NCBI GenBank assembly: GCA_964510955.1
Contig: CAZEDW010000051.1
Coordinates: 1 to 28,674 of the forward strand
DNA from: JAFLCM01 sp964510955
Lineage (GTDB): Bacteria > Planctomycetota > Phycisphaerae > Phycisphaerales > UBA1924
Direction: 5' to 3'
Length of the DNA: 28,674 bases
Under the pieces are notes generated by a model. The model saw only the letters and a list, made by a program, of their open reading frames with translations. It did not search any database and was not told the DNA's origin. Positions within the stretch are counted from its first letter, which is position 1; every line of letters starts with the position of its first letter. Positions 22,954-28,674 of the stretch are shown piece after piece. The translations under genes and the position numbers were made by a program.

Positions 22954-23361
22954 CTACGCCTGCTTGCGCTGCGGCTGGACGGCGACGGGGATCACCGGGG
23001 GCATCGCCCCGGTCCCGACGCCCGGCAGCGCGGGTCCCGGCGGGCGGACCACCCCCAGGCGGGGAGGCCCGATCGTCGCCGCCGGCGCCGCGGGACGCAC
23101 CGCGCCGCCCCCGGAGGCGGCCAGCTTCCCGCCCGGTCCGACCGCGACCTTGGCGATGTCGGGGATGGCGTCGCCCGCCGACCGGGCCGCCTGCTCGTTT
23201 TCTTTGCGGATCGCTTCGTAGACCTCTTTGCGATGGACCGCGACGCGGGCCGGGGCGTTGATCCCCAGCCGCACCTTGTCACCGCGGATATCGACCACGG
23301 TGATCTCGATGTCGTCGCCGATCATGATGGTCTCGTCGCGCTGTCGTGAGAGCACCAGCAT
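22954..23361 (-). CDS. csrA: carbon storage regulator CsrA with long C-terminal tail
   Basis: 135-residue protein whose first 60 residues are a canonical CsrA dimer unit (MLVLSRQRDETIMIGDDIEI, with RNA-binding Leu4, Arg6 and Arg44 present). The rest (about 61-135) is an Ala/Pro/Gly-rich, probably disordered extension; typical CsrA is 60-75 residues. CsrA represses translation by covering GGA sites near ribosome binding sites, and FliW binds CsrA to relieve this when flagellin is exported. It is encoded between fliW and the three flagellin genes. ATG 23361 has AAGGAAGGAG (23382-23373) 11 nt upstream, which itself holds overlapping AnGGA motifs and suggests autoregulation. Confidence 0.95.
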   Translation of the reverse strand: MLVLSRQRDETIMIGDDIEITVVDIRGDKVRLGINAPARVAVHRKEVYEAIRKENEQAARSAGDAIPDIAKVAVGPGGKLAASGGGAVRPAAPAATIGPPRLGVVRPPGPALPGVGTGAMPPVIPVAVQPQRKQA

Positions 23362-23372
23362 TGGATACTCGG

Positions 23373-23382
23373 CTCCTTCCTT
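23373..23382 (-). promoter_or_regulatory. ribosome site of csrA with overlapping AnGGA motifs
   Basis: AAGGAAGGAG contains two overlapping AAGGA cores, both CsrA-like, and serves as Shine-Dalgarno at 11 nt from ATG 23361. This fits feedback control of csrA. Confidence 0.45.
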
Positions 23383-23516
23383 GGACCCGTTCCCTGCCCG
23401 CCCCGCGGTCGGCGCCGGTTGCCCGGCGCGGACCCGTCGTTGACGGTCGGGAGTGACTGAAGCGGCGCGCGCTCCGGCGCCGCGTGCTGGACATGTTCAG
23501 TGAACCACAACCACTC

Positions 23517-23969
23517 TCAGGCCGACGCCGCCCGCGCGGCGCCCGAAGCCTCCACCTTCATCAGCTCGTGACGGGTGGTCCACTTCTTGTCTGCCAGGAC
23601 GAACTGCTCGCCGACACGCTTCAGCGTGTTCACCACCAGGGGGCCCTGGAGGTTGCCGGTGAGCATCCCGCCGACCTTGTTCACGATGACGAACACCTGC
23701 GCGTCCTCGAGACGCTCCAGGCGCAGGTCCTCCATCTGTTCGCCCCGGATCGGCACCGAGTACTCCTTCACGAACAGGTTGGGGTCGGTGACGACGAACG
23801 CCAGCGCCGGGTCGTCCAGGCACTGGAGCCAGAAGAAGCACGCGTCGTCGTTGGGCTGGAGCAACGCGTACCGCTTGTGCTGCTGGAACCCCAGCAACCC
23901 GCGCGGGAACGTCACAACCCGGTCGTCGGCGATCTCGATTGTCCCGAATCGGACTGTTTGCACTTCCAT
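23517..23969 (-). CDS. fliW: flagellar assembly factor FliW, CsrA antagonist
   Basis: 150-residue FliW. The order of landmarks matches the family: N-terminal VRFGTIEIADDRVVTFPRGLLGF, the QCLDDPALAFVV strand, the FVIVNKV segment, NLQGPLVVNTLKRVGEQFVL and the C-terminal WTTRHEL. In the known circuit FliW binds free flagellin; when flagellin leaves the cell FliW is released, binds CsrA and lifts repression of flagellin translation. ATG 23969 is chosen because the conserved N terminus begins there, with AGGGG about 8 nt upstream; the frame remains open further up but is low-complexity. It lies between flgL and csrA on the same strand. Confidence 0.93.
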   Translation of the reverse strand: MEVQTVRFGTIEIADDRVVTFPRGLLGFQQHKRYALLQPNDDACFFWLQCLDDPALAFVVTDPNLFVKEYSVPIRGEQMEDLRLERLEDAQVFVIVNKVGGMLTGNLQGPLVVNTLKRVGEQFVLADKKWTTRHELMKVEASGAARAASA

Positions 23970-24089
23970 CGGAGTGCCCCTGTCACCACGGCCGACTTTC
24001 CATCGTCCCCGCCCGCCTCCAGGCGGACGCGACATCCTGTCTGAACCCCCGCCTCGCGGCCGGTGCGGGCGGAGGGGCCGGGAACAGGC

Positions 24090-24150
24090 GGCACGGGCTT
24101 CCAGCACGTGCCCTCCAACGTCGCTCCGGGCCACGGGCCGCGAGCCCGTG
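24090..24150. repeat. pair of REP-like palindromes between flgL and fliW
   Basis: GGCACG (24090-24095) pairs with CGTGCC (24107-24112) and CACGGGC (24132-24138) pairs with GCCCGTG (24144-24150). The two elements share the GCACGGGC core in inverted orientation, 20 nt apart, the layout of REP/BIME units. A further CCGCCTccAGGCGG palindrome lies near 24010. None is followed by a U-run. The rest of the 218-nt gap shows nothing else. Confidence 0.5.
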
Positions 24151-24187
24151 CTGTCCCAAAGCGTTTCCCGAATCCCATGCTCCCCGC

Positions 24188-26275
24188 TTACCGCAGGAAG
24201 TTGAGCAGCGAATACTGGCGGTTCTGCGCCGCCACCGAGTAACCGGCCTGGAGCTGCGTCTGCAGGAGGGCCAGCCGGCCCGACGCCTGAACAACATCCA
24301 GGTCCTGCAGGCCGCTCTTCACGGACTGGTTCAACGTGTCCGTGTCCTTCAGCTTGTCCAGCGCGTCGTCCACGCGCCGGCTTCTGCCGCCCACCGCGGC
24401 CCGCGCCGCCGACAGACGGTCGATGTCCTGTTCGATCCTCCCACCAGCAAGCGTGATGCCACGCACGTCGTCGTTCAGCAGCGCATCGCGCAGCTCGATC
24501 AGCGTGCTGAAAAGGCTGTCCACGCGCACACTCGTGCGGTCCGAACCGGCAAGAACTGCCGGGTTGCCGCCCGCGGACGACCCGTCCAGGAGGCCAAGGT
24601 CCTCCGCGGCGTGCCCGTTCAGGCTCGTCACCGACACCGCGCCCGCCCCGCCCAGCGTGTCCTGGATCGCGATCCCGTTCCCGCTGGCGCTCAGCGACGC
24701 GAGGAACTGGTTCGCACCCGCGCCCACCGTGTACCCCGCGGTCGTCGCCGCCGCGTTGATCGCGTTCAGCACGCTCTGCACGCTGCCCATGTCCGCCGGC
24801 GTCAGGTCCACCGTGAAGTTCGTCCCATCCGACAGCGTGACCTTGAAGTCCGCGTTCTTGGCCGGGTCGGGCAGCCCCGTCAGCGGGTTGATCGCCCCGT
24901 CGGCGATCTGCACGCCCTTGCCGTCGTTGAACTCCGAGATCGGCGTCGTCGTCATCAGCGAGCGGATGCCCAGCGTGCTCGCGCTGCCCGGCGTCGACGC
25001 CCCCTCCGAGACGCTCAGCCGCTGCCCGGCCACCTCGTTCAGCACGTTCAGCGAGGTCCCGCCCGCGTCGATCTCGACGCGAACACCCAGGTTCAGCCGC
25101 TTCACCGCTTCCTTGAACTGCCCCACCGTCATCCCGCCCGAGGTCGTGACCGTCCCCGACCGCCCGCCCGCGGCGAAGACCACATCACCAAACGCCACGG
25201 CGGTCGCCGGGTTCAGATCGCTCAGCAGCGTGTTGTCCGTGACCCGCGCATTCAGGTCGGCCGTCGCCGCCGGGTTCGTCGGGGCCGCCTGCGTGAAGCT
25301 GAACCCCGACAGCGAAAGCGACTGCGCCGTGGTGCCCGCCGGCCCGTCGGAGAACGTGACCGTGTACCCCGCCGCGATGTTGAAGCCCAGCCGGTCCGTC
25401 GCCAGCGTCACGCCGCCGGGGTACGCCCCCGTCAGCGCCGCCGGGTCGGCCTGGCGGATCGCCGACTCGATCTGCTGGGCGACCTGCCCGATCGTCTCGG
25501 CGTGCGACAGGTCCACGCTCACCACCACCGGCCCGGTCCCCGGGTCGATCGAGATGTTCATCGACCCCAGCGCCTGCGCCACGCTCCCCCCTGGCGCGGC
25601 GATACCCCGCAGGTCCGCCAGCTTCGTCGCCGCGTTCAGCCTCGGGTTCAGGTCCACCGACCCCTTCACCCGCGCCGAAAGCGACCCCACCGCCAGGTCG
25701 GCGGGGATGGTGATCGGCAGGTCAACCCCGCCGCCAAGGTCCGTCTTCAGCCCCTCCCCCTCGCCCGTGTACCGGTACCCGGCGCCGAAGGTCTCGATGG
25801 GCCGCGTGGCCGAGCGCGAGCCGGCGAAGAGCTGCAGCCCGGCCTGGTCGCGGTTCATCGCGTCGTACAGCTCGCGGATGTACGAGTCCACCACACTGGC
25901 CTGCTGCCGGCGCGTCGCCGTGTCCGACCCCACCCCCACCTGCGACGAGGCGATCTGCTTCACCTCCAGGGCCGAATCGTTGAGCTGCCCGAGGACCTGA
26001 TCGATCGAGTTCAGCACGCTCGACGCGTGCGAGAGGTTGCGCTGCCGCTGTTCCGAAGCCGAGAGGTCCCGGTTGATCCGGTCGATCAGCGTCGAGGCCA
26101 CCGGGTCGTCGCTGGGCCGGTTCACCCGCCTCAGCGACGATATTTGCGCCTGCAAGCGCAACAAGTCCGCGTTGGTGGTGGAAACCTGCCGCAGGGTCAC
26201 CTGCGAAGCCAGGAGCGCGGGGACGCGACCGAGGTGGGAGGGGATGGTGGACACGCCCCGGACGAATCGCAACAC
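24188..26275 (-). CDS. flgL: flagellar hook-filament junction protein FlgL, enlarged
   Basis: 695-residue FlgL (HAP3), the second adapter between hook and filament. The N-terminal helices (LLRLQAQISSLRRVNRPSDDPVA) and the C-terminal LQTQLQAGYSVAAQNRQYSLLNFL match the family. Between them lies a large insertion (about 130-640) of Thr/Gly/Asp-rich beta repeats containing several hook-IN-like units (LNVLNEVAGQRLSVSEG). E. coli FlgL has 317 residues, so the exposed domain is more than twice the normal size. GTG 26275 starts 9 nt after the flgK stop, so the two genes are surely co-transcribed; a GTG at 26254 is an alternative. No Shine-Dalgarno is obvious. Confidence 0.93.
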   Translation of the reverse strand: MLRFVRGVSTIPSHLGRVPALLASQVTLRQVSTTNADLLRLQAQISSLRRVNRPSDDPVASTLIDRINRDLSASEQRQRNLSHASSVLNSIDQVLGQLNDSALEVKQIASSQVGVGSDTATRRQQASVVDSYIRELYDAMNRDQAGLQLFAGSRSATRPIETFGAGYRYTGEGEGLKTDLGGGVDLPITIPADLAVGSLSARVKGSVDLNPRLNAATKLADLRGIAAPGGSVAQALGSMNISIDPGTGPVVVSVDLSHAETIGQVAQQIESAIRQADPAALTGAYPGGVTLATDRLGFNIAAGYTVTFSDGPAGTTAQSLSLSGFSFTQAAPTNPAATADLNARVTDNTLLSDLNPATAVAFGDVVFAAGGRSGTVTTSGGMTVGQFKEAVKRLNLGVRVEIDAGGTSLNVLNEVAGQRLSVSEGASTPGSASTLGIRSLMTTTPISEFNDGKGVQIADGAINPLTGLPDPAKNADFKVTLSDGTNFTVDLTPADMGSVQSVLNAINAAATTAGYTVGAGANQFLASLSASGNGIAIQDTLGGAGAVSVTSLNGHAAEDLGLLDGSSAGGNPAVLAGSDRTSVRVDSLFSTLIELRDALLNDDVRGITLAGGRIEQDIDRLSAARAAVGGRSRRVDDALDKLKDTDTLNQSVKSGLQDLDVVQASGRLALLQTQLQAGYSVAAQNRQYSLLNFLR

Positions 26276-26284
26276 CCGTGCCAG

Positions 26285-28045
26285 CTACACCAGCTGCAGC
26301 AGCACCTGCGTCAGGTCATTGATCACCCCGATGAACCGCGCCGCCCCCTGGTACTGCTGCTGGTACGTGATCAGGTTGATCGACTCCTCGTCGGTGCTCA
26401 CCCCGCTGATCGCCCCCTCCTGCGCCTCCAGGCTCTGACGCACCGTCCCCAGCGCCTCGGCCCGCGTGTTGGCCGACTGCAGGCGCACCGCGTTCCGCCC
26501 CGTGGTCGCGGCCCACAGATCGTTGAGCGACTGCGCCCCGGCCCCCTCGATCTTCGCGCTCCGCAAGGCGGCGATGCCCAGCGCCACCTCGTTGCCCCCG
26601 TCGTTGTGCCCGATCGCCAGCCCCGCGGGGTTCGTCTGCAGCCCGGTGCGCACCGCGATGTCCTGCCCGTCCGTACCGGTGAAGAACGAGTTCACGCCCA
26701 GCACCGCCAGCACGCCCGACGAGTCATTCCCGAAGCTCACGTCATACCCCGCATCGGTGTACAGCCGGAGCTGCCCCCCGCCGGTGATCTGCGCGTGCAG
26801 ATTCGGCACGCCGTTCAGCGCCGCGGTGATCGTCGCCAAAGAGCTGTCGCCGGTGAACCCCGGCACCCCCGCCGCCGTCAGCCCGTCAAGGTCCACCGTG
26901 ATCGTCTTGGTCGAGGTGTTCCCGTTCGAGTCGGTGATCCGGACGTCGAAGCTCCCGTTCGACACCTTGAAAGGCAGTTTGGCGAACGTCACGTTCGCCG
27001 GGTCATTGAACGCGAGTGCCTGGTCCGCCGAAGGCACGATCTGTGTCCCCGTGATGTCGGTGATCCGCGCCGAAGGCCGCCCCAGCGCGTGCAGCTTGTT
27101 GACCTCGAAGATAAGGCACGAGGCCAGCTGATCGGTGTCGTCGATCGTCTTCTGGATCGTCCCCCCCCGGTTGGCGAGCAGGGCGCCGATCTTGCCCGAA
27201 GAGATCGACAGGACCTCCTTCAGGCCGCTCGCCCCTGGATCAAGGGACAGCACGTCGGCCTGGAGCGTCCCGTTCACCGTCCGGAACCGCGCCTCCAGGT
27301 CGCGCGAGTCGCCCCCCAGCACGATGGGGATCGAGTTGACCAGCACGTCCACCGACCCGTTCCCCGAGTCATTGACCGTGATGTCCATCAGCTCGCCGAG
27401 CTGCGACAGCAGCCGGTCGCGCTGGTCGCGCAGGTTGCCCTCCCCGTTGCTCCCGCCCTGGCCCCCCTCGGCCGTCACGATCGCCCTGTTCAGCGCGGCG
27501 ATCTGCTTGGTGATGTCGTTGGCGTTCCCCACGGCGTCGGTGAGCTGCAGATCAACCTGCCCCCGCTGGCCGACCAGTTGCGACCGCACGTCGCGAAGGT
27601 GCGCCGCCAGCGCCGCGCCCTGCTCGATCACCGCCGCCCGCGCCGTCGGCGTCGCGGGGTTGTTCGCCAGCTCGCTGAAACTGTTGAAAAACGTCCCCAG
27701 CAGCCCCGACAGGTCGTTGCCCCCCGCCCCCGAGGCGCTGGTGATCGTCTCGACCTGGTCCAAGAGCGACTGGTCGGTGGTCGCCGCGCTCTCGGCCGAG
27801 ATGCTGTCCCGCAGGCGCGCCGTCAGCGCCGGGTCGATCAGCCGCCTGATCTCCTGCACCCCCACCCCCCGCCCGGCGTACTGGCGCGGCCCCACCTGCT
27901 GCCCCGGCGTCGGCGCCAGCCCCACCCGCTGCCGGTGATACCCCGGCGTCGCCGCGTTCGCCAGGTTGTTGCCCGTCACCTGCAGCGCAAGCTGGCTCGC
28001 CGCCAGCGCCGACTGCCCGATGTACAGCGAACTGGTCAAGCCCAT
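26285..28045 (-). CDS. flgK: flagellar hook-filament junction protein FlgK
   Basis: 586-residue FlgK (HAP1), the first adapter on the hook. The N terminus carries the flagellar-rod signature (SSLYIGQSALAASQLAL, VTGNNLANAATPGYHRQR) and the C terminus the matching helix (INLITYQQQYQGAARFIGVI); the middle is a globular surface domain. Length is near normal (546 in E. coli). ATG 28045 is chosen because the family N terminus begins there; the open frame further upstream crosses a G-rich tract and is not coding. It is the first recognised gene of the minus-strand flagellar block and is followed after 9 nt by flgL. Confidence 0.95.
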   Translation of the reverse strand: MGLTSSLYIGQSALAASQLALQVTGNNLANAATPGYHRQRVGLAPTPGQQVGPRQYAGRGVGVQEIRRLIDPALTARLRDSISAESAATTDQSLLDQVETITSASGAGGNDLSGLLGTFFNSFSELANNPATPTARAAVIEQGAALAAHLRDVRSQLVGQRGQVDLQLTDAVGNANDITKQIAALNRAIVTAEGGQGGSNGEGNLRDQRDRLLSQLGELMDITVNDSGNGSVDVLVNSIPIVLGGDSRDLEARFRTVNGTLQADVLSLDPGASGLKEVLSISSGKIGALLANRGGTIQKTIDDTDQLASCLIFEVNKLHALGRPSARITDITGTQIVPSADQALAFNDPANVTFAKLPFKVSNGSFDVRITDSNGNTSTKTITVDLDGLTAAGVPGFTGDSSLATITAALNGVPNLHAQITGGGQLRLYTDAGYDVSFGNDSSGVLAVLGVNSFFTGTDGQDIAVRTGLQTNPAGLAIGHNDGGNEVALGIAALRSAKIEGAGAQSLNDLWAATTGRNAVRLQSANTRAEALGTVRQSLEAQEGAISGVSTDEESINLITYQQQYQGAARFIGVINDLTQVLLQLV

Positions 28046-28081
28046 GCGGCGGTAGTACGCAAGGGGCGGGCCAACGGACGT

Positions 28082-28118
28082 GGGGGTGTGGGGGTGTGGG
28101 AGTCTGGGGGTGAAGGGG
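28082..28118 (+). other. G-quadruplex-forming tract upstream of flgK
   Basis: Five G-runs of 3-5 bases (28082-28086, 28090-28094, 28098-28100, 28106-28110, 28115-28118) with loops of 3-5 nt fit the G4 rule. The G-rich strand is the template strand for flgK, 37-73 nt upstream of its ATG. It may be a plain low-complexity GGGGGTGT repeat. Confidence 0.6.
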
Positions 28119-28140
28119 CGGGCGTCCGCACCGCACGGGG

Positions 28141-28575
28141 TCATCCGCGCGCGGGCGATCGGTCGCTTGGGTGCTCCAGCGTCCACTTGTCCGCATGGAT
28201 GATCATCCCCACCACAGTCTTGATCAGCTGCTCGTACTCACGATACCGCGCCGTGCCCTCCGCCCGAGTCAGGTAACCACACTTGACTGCAAACTCGATG
28301 TGAACCTGAGTCTCCGCCGCCTCCGCTTCGGCATCCGACAGCTTGCTCACAAACGACGCCGCGTATCTGCGTTTGCGCCAAGCCTCAGCAATGTTGGCGG
28401 CGACAGACCTTGAAGATCTCCTGACCTGGCTGGTAAGCGAGTACACCTCGTCCTTCGGGAATGACTTGGTGTGCTCGAACAACGCCATCGCCGACTGCAC
28501 CGCGCGTTGATACACCTCCAGATCTTTGTGCGAGCGAATCAGCCGCCGCCGCAAAGTCCGGTTCTCGTCGTCCAC
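28141..28575 (-). CDS. four-helix-bundle protein (23S rRNA IVS-type family)
   Basis: About 144 residues from GTG 28575. The core motifs SHKDLEVYQRAVQSAM, VRRSSRSVAANIAEAW, FVSKLSDAEAEAAETQ and the final YEQLIKTVVGMI fit the small four-helix-bundle family first met as an insert in 23S rRNA genes (TIGR02436). In most genomes it is a free-standing gene of unknown role; no rRNA is seen here. GTG 28575 has GGAGG 8 nt upstream; GTG 28620 and TTG 28554 are other in-frame choices. The gene sits 95 nt upstream of flgK on the same strand, but no functional link to flagella is known. Its upstream region is cut by the poly-C run. Confidence 0.9.
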   Translation of the reverse strand: MDDENRTLRRRLIRSHKDLEVYQRAVQSAMALFEHTKSFPKDEVYSLTSQVRRSSRSVAANIAEAWRKRRYAASFVSKLSDAEAEAAETQVHIEFAVKCGYLTRAEGTARYREYEQLIKTVVGMIIHADKWTLEHPSDRSPARG

Positions 28576-28620
28576 GTCCCAAGCCTCCACCAGGAACTGA
28601 ACGAGCCCGCACACCTCCAC

Positions 28621-28674
<54 letters not shown>

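Noticed and set aside
23939..28276. Very long plus-strand open frame opposite flgK/flgL/fliW
   Set aside because: It is antisense to three clear genes, is Arg/His/Gln-rich low complexity and shows no domain; it is a by-product of high GC at third positions.

Overview
The window is GC-rich, has no transposases, CRISPR arrays or recognisable tRNA/rRNA genes, and carries an ordinary chromosomal gene mix. The combination of a three-flagellin locus with csrA and fliW, the futalosine-pathway enzyme MqnA, a protein-secretion/envelope set and several large Ala/Pro-rich conserved hypotheticals suggests a flagellated Gram-negative-type bacterium. A planctomycete of the Phycisphaerae kind is my best guess. 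This rests on family composition and style, not on a marker gene. The right edge ends in an unbroken run of about 53 C, which looks like a contig end with a sequencing artefact.

Left part (1-17.5 kb) is a patchwork of short transcription units on both strands: the tail of an unidentified gene; an MlaF-like ABC ATPase (-); a PLP-dependent aromatic amino-acid decarboxylase (+); a large exported TPR-like protein and a low-molecular-weight protein tyrosine phosphatase (+); an exported CX4CH protein (+); a two-gene minus-strand unit (PpiC/SurA-like isomerase, then an NhaD-like ion antiporter); a zinc-ribbon/GYF-like membrane protein (+) whose end overlaps a Nudix hydrolase (-); mqnA (-) divergent from a NeuD/PglD-like acyltransferase (+); a solitary nuoG (-); and a sigma-like membrane protein followed by a sensor histidine kinase (+). 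Many of these genes lack a Shine-Dalgarno sequence and have a TAnnnT-type box 5-8 nt before the start codon, which suggests leaderless transcripts.

Right part (17.6-28.1 kb) is one minus-strand late-flagellar block, in transcription order flgK, flgL, fliW, csrA and three flagellin genes. Unlike the genes to the left, the flagellin genes have strong GGAGG/AAGGAAG ribosome sites that double as CsrA (AnGGA) motifs. Two flagellin leaders share an identical 15-nt stretch, and two flagellin genes are followed by textbook intrinsic terminators. From established knowledge of the FliW-CsrA-flagellin switch, the cluster can be read as a self-contained circuit: hook-filament junction proteins (FlgK, FlgL), filament proteins, and the post-transcriptional repressor CsrA with its antagonist FliW, which senses free flagellin. 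CsrA here has an unusual disordered tail of about 75 residues.

The most interesting non-coding observations are three strong intrinsic terminators that lie downstream of no annotated gene on their strand (1097-1154 minus, 5674-5715 minus, 11757-11797 plus), which may mark small RNAs; a GGA-loop hairpin in the third flagellin leader; a 12-bp perfect palindrome embedded in the decarboxylase gene; and a G-quadruplex-forming tract upstream of flgK.
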